Part shown: in pieces, positions 25,075-32,874 of the stretch
Layout of the letters: each line of letters opens with the position of its first letter
How positions within the stretch are numbered: the first letter of the stretch is position 1
Source of the DNA: Mycolicibacterium iranicum
GTDB taxonomy: Bacteria; Actinomycetota; Actinomycetes; Mycobacteriales; Mycobacteriaceae
DNA length: 33,844 bases
Reading direction: 5' to 3'
Assembly: GCF_001650495.1 (NCBI RefSeq)
Contig: NZ_LWCS01000051.1
Span: 1 to 33,844 of the forward strand
Made by a program: the position numbers and the translations under genes
Notes under the pieces: generated by a model
The model's database searches: none
Told to the model about the DNA's origin: nothing
Seen by the model: only the letters and a program-made list of their open reading frames with translations

Positions 25075-26628
25075 GTGCAGGTCACGAGTGTCGGGCACGC
25101 CGGCTTCCACATCGCCACCAAGGCCGGAAGCATCCTGTGCGACCCGTGGGTGAACCCCGCCTATTTCGCGTCGTGGTTCCCGTTCCCGGACAACACGCAG
25201 CTCGACTGGGCCGCCCTCGGCGACGTCGACTATCTCTATGTCTCACACCTGCACAAGGACCACTTCGATCCGAAGCTGCTCGCCGAGTACGTCAACAAGG
25301 ATGCCGTGGTCCTGCTGCCGGACTATCCCGTGCCCGATCTGCGACGCGAGCTGGAGAAGCTCGGCTTCCACGAGTTCTTCGAGACGACGGATTCGGTCAA
25401 ACACCGCGTCAGCGGACCCAGGGGTGATCTCGACGTGATGATCATCGCGCTGCGCGCCCCCGCCGACGGCCCTATCGGGGATTCCGGTCTCGTCGTCGAC
25501 GACGGCGACACCGTCGCATTCAACATGAACGACGCCCGGCCCGTAGAGCTGGACATGGTGCACGCCGACTTCGGTCAGGTCGATGTCCACATGCTGCAGT
25601 ACTCGGGCGCCATCTGGTACCCGATGGTCTACGACATGCCAGCCCGCGCCAAGGAGGCGTTCGGGACCCAGAAGCGCCAGCGGCAGATGGACCGCTGCAG
25701 GCAGTACATCGCGCAGGTCGGCGCCACGTGGGTCATCCCGTCGGCCGGACCGCCGTGCTTCCTGGATCCGGAGCTTCGCGACCTCAACGACGACCACGGC
25801 GACCCGGCCAACATCTTCCCCGACCAGATGGTGTTCCTGGATCAAATGCGCCGCCACGGTCACGACGGCGGCCTGCTGATGATTCCCGGTTCAAAAGCCG
25901 ATTTCACCGGCTCGCAATTGAATTCACTCGTGCACCCCATCCCCGACGACGATGTCGAGGCCATCTTCACAACCGGTAAGGCCGGCTACATCGCCGACTT
26001 CGCCGAGCGGATGGCGCCGGTCCTCGCAGCCGAGAAGGCGGGCTGGGAGCCCGCTTCGGGCGAGCCCCTGCTGGAGCCGCTGCGCGAGCTCTTCGAGCCC
26101 ATCATGTCGGCCTCCGACCAGATCTGCGACGGCATCGGATACCCGGTCGAGCTGCGACTGGGACCAGAAACGGTGGTGCTCGACTTCCCGAAAAGAGCTG
26201 TGCGCGAAGCAGTTCCAGACGAGAAGTTCCGCTACGGTTTCGGCATTGCCCCGGAGTTGGTGCGCACGGTGCTACGCGACAGGGAACCGGACTGGGTCAA
26301 CACCATCTTCTTGTCGACGCGGTTCACGGCGTGGCGCGTCGGGGGCTACAACGAATACCTGTACACGTTCTTCAAATGCCTCACCGACGAACGAATCGCC
26401 TACGCCGACGGATGGTTCGCCGAGGCGCACGACGACAGCGCATCGATTGCGTTGGAGGGCTGGGAGATTCAGCGACGATGCCCACATCTGAAGGCCGATC
26501 TTTCGAAGTTCGGCGTCGTCGAAGGCACCACGCTGACATGCAATCTGCACGGGTGGCAGTGGAACCTCGACACCGGGCGATGCCTGACCACCAAGGGACA
26601 CGAACTGCGCTCGGCCAAGCTGGAGTGA
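25075..26628 (+). CDS. Metallo-beta-lactamase-fold protein with C-terminal Rieske domain (Rv3818 type)
   Basis: A 517-residue two-domain protein of unknown substrate. The N-terminal UlaG/RomA-like metallo-hydrolase domain has VSHLHKDHFD (His58, His60, Asp62, His63), then VVLLPDYP and LQYSGAIWYPMVYD. The C-terminal domain carries a Rieske [2Fe-2S] pair, CPH (Cys469, His471) and CNLHGW (Cys489, His492). The fold combination resembles the CMP-Neu5Ac hydroxylase/UlaG-Rieske group and suggests a redox step, but nothing here identifies the substrate. No signal peptide. Next gene starts one base after the stop, so the two are an operon. Confidence 0.92.
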   Translation: MQVTSVGHAGFHIATKAGSILCDPWVNPAYFASWFPFPDNTQLDWAALGDVDYLYVSHLHKDHFDPKLLAEYVNKDAVVLLPDYPVPDLRRELEKLGFHEFFETTDSVKHRVSGPRGDLDVMIIALRAPADGPIGDSGLVVDDGDTVAFNMNDARPVELDMVHADFGQVDVHMLQYSGAIWYPMVYDMPARAKEAFGTQKRQRQMDRCRQYIAQVGATWVIPSAGPPCFLDPELRDLNDDHGDPANIFPDQMVFLDQMRRHGHDGGLLMIPGSKADFTGSQLNSLVHPIPDDDVEAIFTTGKAGYIADFAERMAPVLAAEKAGWEPASGEPLLEPLRELFEPIMSASDQICDGIGYPVELRLGPETVVLDFPKRAVREAVPDEKFRYGFGIAPELVRTVLRDREPDWVNTIFLSTRFTAWRVGGYNEYLYTFFKCLTDERIAYADGWFAEAHDDSASIALEGWEIQRRCPHLKADLSKFGVVEGTTLTCNLHGWQWNLDTGRCLTTKGHELRSAKLE

Positions 26629-26629
26629 C

Positions 26630-26980
26630 ATGACGAACCCGGATGAGCAGAGTCACCCCAGATACTATGACGACGGCCTGATTCAACTGGATCGGGAAGC
26701 ACTGACATTGCGGCGCTACCACTTTCCGTCCGGAACCTCGAAGATCATCCCACTGCGCGACATCCGCGGTTATCGGGCCGCCGCACTGGGGCTGGTGCTG
26801 GAGCGCTTCCGCCTGTGGGGCAGCACCGATCCTCGCCGGTGGATGCCGCTGGACGTTCACCGACCGCTCAAGTCGACGCTGGTGACCATCGACATCGGCG
26901 CCACGCCCAACCCGGCATGCACCCCCGCCCATCCGGATCAATTCGTCCGACTTCTCGACGAATTCCTGGGCAGCCGTTAG
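26630..26980 (+). CDS. conserved small protein, Rv3819 type
   Basis: A 116-residue soluble protein with no recognised catalytic motif. After a polar N-terminus, alternating strands (GLIQLDREALTLRRYHF, SKIIPLRDIRGYRA, RFRLWG, STLVTIDIG) and a C-terminal helix (HPDQFVRLLDEFLGSR) suggest a small PH-like barrel; that is inference. One base separates it from the MBL-Rieske stop, so it is translationally coupled and probably a partner. Its stop interlocks with the serS stop (26977-26980). Confidence 0.85.
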   Translation: MTNPDEQSHPRYYDDGLIQLDREALTLRRYHFPSGTSKIIPLRDIRGYRAAALGLVLERFRLWGSTDPRRWMPLDVHRPLKSTLVTIDIGATPNPACTPAHPDQFVRLLDEFLGSR

Positions 26981-28236
26981 CTTTTCGGGGTAAGCACGTC
27001 CACGCCGACGTAGGGCGCCAGCGCGTCGGGAATCCGCACACTACCGTCGGGCTGCTGATGGTTCTCCAGGATCGCGACCAGCCAGCGCGTCGTCGCCAGT
27101 GTGCCGTTGAGCGTTGCAGCCGTCTGAGGCTTGCCGTTCTCGTCGCGGTAGCGCACAGCGAGCCTACGCGCCTGGAATGTGGTGCAGTTCGAGGTGGAGG
27201 TCAGCTCGCGATAGGTCTGCTGGGTCGGCACCCATGCTTCGCAGTCGTACTTGCGCGCCGCCGAGGACCCGAGGTCGCCCGCGGCGATGTCGATCACCCG
27301 GTAGGGAACCTCGATGTGGCCGAGCATCTGCCGCTGCCAGCCCAGCAGCCGCTCATGCTCGGCCTCGGCATCCTCGGGCTTGCAGTAGACGAACCCTTCA
27401 ACCTTGTCGAACTGGTGCACGCGGATGATGCCACGGGTGTCCTTGCCGTAGCTGCCCGCCTCGCGGCGGAAGCACGACGACCAGCCGGCGTAACGCAGCG
27501 GACCCTCGGAAAGGTCGAGGATCTCGTCGGAGTGGTAGCCGGCCAGCGGCACCTCGGAGGTTCCGACCAGGTAGAGGTCGTCCTCCTCGAGGTGGTAGAT
27601 CTCGTCGGCATGTGCACCGAGAAAACCGGTGCCGCGCATGATCTCGGGCCGCACCAGCACCGGCGGGATGACGAGTGTGAATCCGTTCTCGGTGGCTGTG
27701 CGCACAGCGAGCTGAAACAGCCCCAGCTGCAGCAGCGCCCCGAACCCGGTGAGGAAGTAGAACCGCGACCCCGAAACCTTGGCGCCGCGCTCCATGTCGA
27801 TGAGGCCCAGCGCTTCGCCGAGCTCGAGGTGGTCCTTCGGTTTGTCGAGCGCGGGCGGCTCACCGACAGTGTCGAGCACCACGAAGTCGTCCTCGCCGCC
27901 CGCCGGAACCCCGTCGATGATGACGTTGGAGATTGCCATGTGCGCAGCGGTGTACGCGGCTTCGGCGTCGCTCTGTGCGACCTCTGCGGCCTTGACCTTC
28001 TCGGCCAGTTCCTTGGCGGCCGCGAGCAGCCCTGGCCGCTCGTCGGGAGAGGCCTTGCCGACCAGCTTGCTCGCCGACTTCTGCTCGGCGCGCAGATTGT
28101 CGGCGGCCGAGATCGCGGTCCGACGCGCGGCATCGGCGTCGGCGAGCGCATCGACGAGAGCGGGGTCCTCACCCCGCGCCCGTTGCGAGGCGCGGACGGC
28201 GTCGGGGTTCTCTCGCAGCACCTTGGGGTCGATCAC
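26977..28236 (-). CDS. serS: Seryl-tRNA synthetase
   Basis: Charges tRNA-Ser with serine. The 419 residues show a long N-terminal coiled coil that binds the tRNA arm (about 30-100), then the class II catalytic core: motif 2 CFRREAGSYGKDTRGIIRVHQFDKVEGF and motif 3 TLNGTLATTRWLVAILEN, plus TSTSNCTTFQARR for the serine site. ATG start at 28236, standard for the family (MIDPKVLRENPD). The stop shares TTAG with the convergent Rv3819-type gene. In M. tuberculosis the sulfolipid block lies between the two, so the pairing is a compact ancestral or deletion state. Confidence 0.98.
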   Translation of the reverse strand: MIDPKVLRENPDAVRASQRARGEDPALVDALADADAARRTAISAADNLRAEQKSASKLVGKASPDERPGLLAAAKELAEKVKAAEVAQSDAEAAYTAAHMAISNVIIDGVPAGGEDDFVVLDTVGEPPALDKPKDHLELGEALGLIDMERGAKVSGSRFYFLTGFGALLQLGLFQLAVRTATENGFTLVIPPVLVRPEIMRGTGFLGAHADEIYHLEEDDLYLVGTSEVPLAGYHSDEILDLSEGPLRYAGWSSCFRREAGSYGKDTRGIIRVHQFDKVEGFVYCKPEDAEAEHERLLGWQRQMLGHIEVPYRVIDIAAGDLGSSAARKYDCEAWVPTQQTYRELTSTSNCTTFQARRLAVRYRDENGKPQTAATLNGTLATTRWLVAILENHQQPDGSVRIPDALAPYVGVDVLTPKS

Positions 28237-28312
28237 GCGCCAACCCTACGGGGTCCGCCTCCGGCGCGGCTCAGCCGACAATGTCGCCGCCGACGCGGCT
28301 CGACCGCATAAC

Positions 28313-28357
28313 GTTACAGCTGCATCACTTGTCACAGCACCTGACACGCCTGTCACA
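28313..28357 (+). promoter_or_regulatory. GTCACA-type direct repeats upstream of the septum-formation gene
   Basis: GTTACAGCT (28313-28321) and GTCACAGCA (28331-28339) are separated by exactly 9 bases, and a third GTCACA (28352-28357) touches the ATG. MtrA is described as binding direct repeats of a GTCACAgcg-like motif, so this is a candidate site. TAACGT at 28309-28314 is a possible -10. No ribosome site is visible. Confidence 0.45.
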
Positions 28358-29712
28358 ATGGACCGGATGTCTGAATCACCCACAGCGACTCGGCGGCACT
28401 GGTGGCGCAGCCCGCAGTGCTCGTCGACCAGTCGCGCGCTGCTGCTGACGGCGCTGGGTGCGCTCTTGATCGCCGGCATCATCACGGCATTGCCCCAGAC
28501 CGATCCGTCAGGCGGTCTGACCGCCAACTCGATCTCCCTGGGGCCGCGCGGCAATGACACCTTCGACCACGCCAAGAGCGGTGACTGCCTGAACTGGCCG
28601 GACCGCACACCCGATGCCGCCGAGATCGTGGACTGCGCGGGCGAGCACCGGTTCGAGGTCGCCGAGTCCGTCGACATGCGCACCTTCCCCGGCAGCGAGT
28701 ACGGCCCGGACGCCGCACCTCCGTCACCTGCACGCATCCAGCAGATCAGCCAGGAGCAGTGCTCGGCGGCGGTCAAGCGCTACCTCGGTCCGCGCTACGA
28801 CCCCAACAGCCGCTTCACCGTCAGCATGCTGTGGTCCGGCGACAAGGCCTGGCGCCAGTCCGGCGAGCGGCGCATGCTGTGCGGCCTTCAGCTGCCCGGC
28901 CCGAACAACCAGCAGCTCGCGTTCGAGGGCAAGGTCGCCGAGATCGACCAGTCCAAGGTGTGGCCGGTCGGTACCTGCCTCGGCATCGATCCCGCGACCA
29001 ATCAGCCCACCGACATCCCCGTGGACTGCGCAGCCCCGCACGCGATGGAGGTCACCGGAGCGGTCAATCTGGCCTTGAAGTTCCCCGACGTCCTACCTCC
29101 CGAAGCCGAGCAGGACACCTTCATCAAGGACGAATGCACCAAGATGACCGACGCCTACCTGGCGCCGATCAAGCTTCGGGACACGACGCTGACGCTGGTC
29201 TACAGCACGGTGTCGCTGCCCAGCTGGGCGGCGGGCAGTCGTCAGGTCTCGTGCAGCATCGGCGCCACACTCGGCAACGGCGGCTGGTCGACCCTGCTGA
29301 ACACGGCCAAAGGTCCGCTGATGATCAACGGACAGCCGCCGGTTCCGCCGCCGGACATCCCGGAGGAGCGGCTTTCGCTTCCGCCGATTCCCGTGCCGGA
29401 TTCGTCGGCGGGCAGCACTTCGTCGAGTTCGTCCTCGTCGGACAGTTCGTCGGATTCCTCGTCTTCGTCCTCGTCGTCCGACGACAGCCAGCAGCAGACC
29501 GTCCACGGGCCGCAGCCGACGACGGCGCCGACGCAGGCTGAGGAGGCACCCGTCCCGGACGTACCGCCGGGACAGGGCAACACGTTCCTCAACGGTCCTC
29601 CGCGCCGGCACCCCTGCTGCCGCCGCCACCTCCAGCTCCCGCACCGCCGCCGGCTCCCGCGCCGCCGCCGGTTGCGCCGCTGCCCGCCGCGCCGCTGCCA
29701 CCGGGGCCGTAA
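28358..29712 (+). CDS. Septum-formation-domain membrane protein, Rv3835 type (apparent frameshift)
   Basis: Predicted cell-division/envelope membrane protein. An N-terminal cytosolic tail with WWRSP is followed by one membrane helix (about residues 27-44), then two extracytoplasmic Septum_form repeats, each with a Cys pair: GDCLNWPDRTPDAAEIVDCAGEH and GTCLGIDPATNQPTDIPVDCAAPHAM. A Ser/Asp-rich linker and then a Pro-rich tail complete it. The main frame is coherent to about 29,602; then the Pro-rich tail (APAPLLPPPPPAPAPPP...PLPPGP, stop TAA 29710-29712) is one frame over. One missing base at 29602/29603 explains it; restored length would be about 451, near the 449 I recall for Rv3835. In the uncorrected frame it reads RRHPCCRRHLQL... 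into the next gene. ATG 28367 is the other possible start. Confidence 0.82.
29600..29605 (+). other. frameshift site in the Rv3835-type gene
   Basis: Here the sequence reads CCTCCGCGCCGGCACCC. A single extra G (CCGGCGCCGGCA) would continue GPPAPAPLLPP in frame. Deletion in the genome and a sequencing or assembly error in a GC-rich run are both possible. Confidence 0.7.
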
Positions 29713-29716
29713 CCGC

Positions 29717-30067
29717 GTGACCGTGCGGATGAGCCCGCACCGGTTCGACGAGTTGGTCGGCGACGCACTCGACCTCATCCCACCGCAGCTGGCGTCGGCG
29801 ATCGACAACGTGGTGATCCTGGTCGCGGACCGCAACGAGGAGGAGCCCGACCTTCTCGGGCTGTACGAGGGTGTCGCGCTCACCGAGCGCGATTCCTGGT
29901 ACGCCGGTTCGCTGCCGGACACCATCACGATCTATCGCGAGGCGCTCCTCGAAATATGCGACAGCGAGACCGAGGTGGTCGACGAGGTGGCCATCACCGT
30001 TATTCACGAGATCGCCCACCACTTCGGTATCGACGACGACCGGCTGCACGAACTCGGGTGGGGCTGA
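29717..30067 (+). CDS. Zincin-like metallopeptidase-fold protein, Rv3836 type
   Basis: A 116-residue zincin-family protein (PF06262/DUF1025 type). The C-terminal HEIAHHFGIDDDRLHELGWG gives HExxH with a third His and Asp nearby, the zinc site of this compact family; activity on a substrate is unproven. From GTG 29717 the start lies 4 bases after the TAA of the restored upstream gene; ATG 29729 (MSPHRFDELVGDAL) also fits. It reads in the same frame as the uncorrected upstream gene, so raw gene callers would merge the two into a 569-residue product. Confidence 0.88.
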   Translation: MTVRMSPHRFDELVGDALDLIPPQLASAIDNVVILVADRNEEEPDLLGLYEGVALTERDSWYAGSLPDTITIYREALLEICDSETEVVDEVAITVIHEIAHHFGIDDDRLHELGWG

Positions 30068-30126
30068 GGCGATGGCACACCGCGCGGCAACCCGATCCTG
30101 TCGTCGCCCAGTGCTATGAACGGCAC

Positions 30127-30336
30127 ATGACCAATCAGTGCCGCGCCTGCCGTCTGGGCTTGGAGCACTGCCACGGCGCGCTGATCCACCACTCCTTCTC
30201 CCGCGCCATCGCCGCCGAATGTACGGAGGACGACTGCTTCGTCGCACACAGCGACCACGAGCTCCACATCGACTGCCGGGCGGTCGGATGTTGCTGCGAC
30301 GAGACGGTGGCCGGCTCAGCCCATCGGGTCGGCTGA
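30127..30336 (+). CDS. small Cys/His-rich protein, possible metal binder
   Basis: A 69-residue protein with eight or more Cys and about seven His: CRACRLGLEHCHGALIHH, AECTEDDCF, DHELHIDCRAVGCCCDE. CxxC, CxH and CxxxxC spacing suggests a zinc-ribbon or iron-binding fold. Codon use is normal and the residue pattern too ordered for chance. From memory a similar small protein is conserved in mycobacteria, but I have no name. The ATG follows the zincin stop by 59 bases, with only a weak GAACGG upstream. Its last 21 bases overlap the convergent mutase-family gene. Confidence 0.72.
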   Translation: MTNQCRACRLGLEHCHGALIHHSFSRAIAAECTEDDCFVAHSDHELHIDCRAVGCCCDETVAGSAHRVG

Positions 30337-31008
30337 CCGCATCGCGTCGGCGCCGGTGGTCACGGGCGTCTCTGGGCCGAACGGCGGCAACAGCTTGCCC
30401 CACTGCAGGCAGCTCCACCGCCCGTCGGTGATCGGTTCGAGGACGACGGACTCGGCGTTGGCCAGGTGGTGGTCGATGGCGAAGTGGTGATCGACGCCCG
30501 CGAGGACCGCCGAGACCAGCCTGATCGCCGCGCCGTGACTGACCACGACGATGTCGCCGTGCCACCCGGCGTCGTCGAGGTAGCAGGCACGGAGCTGGTC
30601 GAGGACCGGGATGTAGCGGTCGAGAACCTGCTGGGCCGTCTCACCGCCGGGGAGCGCGAGATCGAACTCACCGGCGTGCCAGCGCCGGTAGACGGCGTTG
30701 AACTCGTCGTGCGCCGCCTCGTCGGATCGGTCTTCCAGGTAGCCGACCTGGACCTCGTGAATTCCTTCGAACTCGTGCGTGGCGTGCGCCGGACCGAGTT
30801 CGGCCGCGATGTGGCTCGCCGTCTGGACGGCGCGGGTGGCGATCGAGTGGGCGATCATCGCGGGTGGGCGCGACAGGCCGCGCGCGAACGCGGTGGCCTG
30901 CTCGCGCCCGAGGTCGGTCAGCTCGGCGCCGGGGGGCCGGGTGTCGAGACGGCGATCGACGTTGCCGTGCGACTGCCCGTGCCGCACGAGCACCAGACGT
31001 CCGCTCAC
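30316..31008 (-). CDS. Phosphoglycerate mutase-like histidine phosphatase (Rv3837c type)
   Basis: A 230-residue member of the histidine phosphatase superfamily; substrate unknown, and no strong sign of glycolytic mutase activity. The phospho-acceptor motif LVRHGQSHGN is at 7-16, with conserved Arg (ATRAVQTA), Glu (GIHEVQVG) and the second His (VVVSHGAAIR). The GTG at 31008 overlaps the pheA stop as GTGA, so it follows pheA in one operon. Longer open frames upstream lie inside pheA and are not real. Confidence 0.91.
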   Translation of the reverse strand: MSGRLVLVRHGQSHGNVDRRLDTRPPGAELTDLGREQATAFARGLSRPPAMIAHSIATRAVQTASHIAAELGPAHATHEFEGIHEVQVGYLEDRSDEAAHDEFNAVYRRWHAGEFDLALPGGETAQQVLDRYIPVLDQLRACYLDDAGWHGDIVVVSHGAAIRLVSAVLAGVDHHFAIDHHLANAESVVLEPITDGRWSCLQWGKLLPPFGPETPVTTGADAMRSADPMG

Positions 31009-31925
31009 TGTCTCCCCTCCCTTAGTCGATCCAGCCAGGCGGCCGCTTCGTCCAGCGGCGGGGGCGCGGCACCGACCACGTCGCCCGTCGGCCACGATCC
31101 CAGGTATCGCACGTCGGCGCAGCGTCGGTGCAGCGCCCGCAGCGCCTCGGCCACGGAGTCGTCGTCGATGTGCCCGACGAAGTCGAGAAAGAACTTGTAC
31201 GTGCCCAGACCCGTTCGCGTCGGTCGGGACTCGATCCGGGTCAGGTCGATGTCGCGGACCGCGAGCTCGGTCATCGCGGCGACGAGCGCACCGGGGACGT
31301 TCTCGAGTTGCAGGACGACCGACGTACGGTCGGCGCCAGTGCATTTCGGCGGCGGGCCGGGGCAGCCGACGAGGACGAACCGTGTGCGGGCGTTGGCCTC
31401 GTCGACGACGTCCGCGGCGAGGGTGTCCAGGCCGTAGCGCTCGGCGGCCAGGGCGGTGCTGACGGCGGCGTCGGCGCGGCCGGCCGCGACATCCTGGGCC
31501 GCAGCCGCGTTCGAATTCGATGGCACCAGTTGGGCTTTGGGCAGATTCTCGGCGAGCCACCGCTTGACCTGGGCGGCTGCGACCGGGAATGCCGCGATCG
31601 TCGTGACGTCCTCGCCGCGGGCACCGGGGCGGATGGCGATGGTGAAGGCGACGTCGAGGGTCAGCTCCGCGTAGACCTGCAGCGGGGCCCCGTCGGCCAG
31701 GCTGTCCAGGGTCGGGATCACCGAGCCATCGATGGAGTTCTCGATCGGCACGCAGGCGAAGTCCGCCTCGCCCGCGCGGACGGCGGCCAGCGCCGCGACC
31801 GTGCTCTCGGTCGGCATGGGAGTCACCGGTTCGCTGCGGGACGGGATCAGGCCGTTGGCCTCCAGCGCACGCAAGGCTGCCTCGGTGAACGTTCCCTCGG
31901 GACCGAGGTATGCGATGCCGGGCAC
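31005..31925 (-). CDS. pheA: Prephenate dehydratase
   Basis: Converts prephenate to phenylpyruvate in phenylalanine synthesis. The 306 residues have the periplasmic-binding-like catalytic domain (YLGPEGTFTEAAL, VPIENSIDGSV, then NARTRFVLVG with the catalytic Thr-Arg-Phe) and a C-terminal ACT domain for Phe feedback (VPGALVAAMTELAVRDIDLTRIESRPTR). It starts at GTG 31925 (MPGIAYLGPEG). Monofunctional, with no chorismate mutase domain. Divergent from the iron-regulated DUF2470 gene; the 112-base gap contains the IdeR box. Confidence 0.96.
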   Translation of the reverse strand: MPGIAYLGPEGTFTEAALRALEANGLIPSRSEPVTPMPTESTVAALAAVRAGEADFACVPIENSIDGSVIPTLDSLADGAPLQVYAELTLDVAFTIAIRPGARGEDVTTIAAFPVAAAQVKRWLAENLPKAQLVPSNSNAAAAQDVAAGRADAAVSTALAAERYGLDTLAADVVDEANARTRFVLVGCPGPPPKCTGADRTSVVLQLENVPGALVAAMTELAVRDIDLTRIESRPTRTGLGTYKFFLDFVGHIDDDSVAEALRALHRRCADVRYLGSWPTGDVVGAAPPPLDEAAAWLDRLREGRQ

Positions 31926-31999
31926 CGCACCACCCTAGCGGTTGTCTTGGTAATCGCGTTCCGCTGCAGAGAAGCCTTGCGTTCCCCGGCGCTTGCTAG

Positions 32000-32018
32000 T
32001 TAAGTTAGGCTCACCTTA
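32000..32018 (+). promoter_or_regulatory. IdeR iron box and -10 of the DUF2470 gene
   Basis: TTAAGTTAGGCTCACCTTA matches 16 of 19 bases of the IdeR consensus TTAGGTTAGGCTAACCTAA. A -10-like TAGGCT (32006-32011) lies inside it, so bound IdeR-Fe would block transcription starting near 32018. GAAAGG, seven bases before the ATG, is the ribosome site. This predicts repression by iron and induction when iron is scarce. Confidence 0.88.
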
Positions 32019-32037
32019 CCAACCGAAAGGTAGCGCG

Positions 32038-32838
32038 ATGGCATCACCAGTACTCACTCCAGCACCCACGACCGCCGAGCGGATCCGGAGCGCGTGTGCA
32101 CGTGCCGGCGGCGCAATGCTGGCCGTCGAGGGACTGGATCCGACGACCACCCCCGTCCACCACTTCCTCGACGACGGATCGTTCGCCATCACCGTTCCAG
32201 CGGGTGGCGCGCTGGCGGCGACGGTGGTCTCGGCGGGCATCGCGGGCATGCAGGCCGTCCTGGAGATGACCGACTACGCGCCGCTCCCGCTACGCGAGCC
32301 GGTGCGTTCGCTGGTGTGGATCCAGGGCAGGCTTCGTGACGTCCCGGTGAGCGACGTGCCCGATCTGCTCGATCTGATAGCCACGTCCGAACCCAATCCC
32401 GCACTGCTGCAGGTGAACTCGGGCCCTGCCCGGGCCGAGGGTGATGCCCGCTACACATTGATGCGCCTTGAGATCGAATCCATAGTGGTCGCCGATTCGA
32501 CCGGCGCGGAATCCGTTCCGCTCGGGGCACTGCTCGACGCGAGGCCGGATCCGTTCTGCTCTATGGAGTCCTGCTGGTTGCAGCACATGGAGTCCGCGCA
32601 TCGCGACGTCGTCGAGCGCCTGGCCACTCGGCTGCCCACGTCGCTGCGCCGCGGCCGGGTCCGCCCGCTGGGCCTGGACCGCTACGGCGTTCAGTTACGG
32701 GTCGAGCGAGAGGACGGAGACCACGACGTCCGGCTTCCGTTCGCGAAGCCCGTAGACGACGTGACCGGCCTCAGCCAGGCCATCCGCGTGCTGATGGGCT
32801 GCCCCTTCCTCAACGGCCTACGCGCGCGGGGCGTCTGA
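32038..32838 (+). CDS. IdeR-regulated DUF2470-domain protein (Rv3839 type)
   Basis: A 266-residue soluble protein. An N-terminal split-barrel/FMN-binding-like region (about 20-170; SFAITVPAGGALAATVVSAG, LREPVRSLVWIQGRLRDVP) leads to a C-terminal DUF2470 domain (SCWLQHMESAHRDVVERLATR...VQLRVEREDGDHDVRLPFAKPV...LNGL). That pairing is shared with haem-utilisation and HugZ-like proteins, so a haem or iron role is plausible but not shown. The AESxPVN-like catalytic details of HugZ are not evident. It is transcribed from a promoter with an IdeR box, as is known for Rv3839. ATG and ribosome site are clear; an upstream extension through the box is unlikely. Confidence 0.92.
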   Translation: MASPVLTPAPTTAERIRSACARAGGAMLAVEGLDPTTTPVHHFLDDGSFAITVPAGGALAATVVSAGIAGMQAVLEMTDYAPLPLREPVRSLVWIQGRLRDVPVSDVPDLLDLIATSEPNPALLQVNSGPARAEGDARYTLMRLEIESIVVADSTGAESVPLGALLDARPDPFCSMESCWLQHMESAHRDVVERLATRLPTSLRRGRVRPLGLDRYGVQLRVEREDGDHDVRLPFAKPVDDVTGLSQAIRVLMGCPFLNGLRARGV

Positions 32839-32862
32839 GCGCTGCCGCTCCCGGGTGCCACT

Positions 32863-32874
32863 ACCGTGGCTGCG
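32863..32874 (+). promoter_or_regulatory. leaderless promoter of the CAAX-protease-like gene
   Basis: TACCGT (32863-32868) fits TANNNT and lies six bases before an in-frame GTG at 32875; no ribosome site. Same geometry as at 18201 and 33676. Confidence 0.5.

Noticed and set aside
27779..28357. In-frame extension upstream of the Rv3835-type gene
   Set aside because: It lies antisense to serS and encodes Ser/Ala/Pro-rich nonsense; the membrane-protein pattern begins at the ATG.
29093..30565. 490-codon minus-strand frame opposite the Rv3835/Rv3836 genes
   Set aside because: Arg-rich shadow; its neighbours on the plus strand carry recognisable domains.
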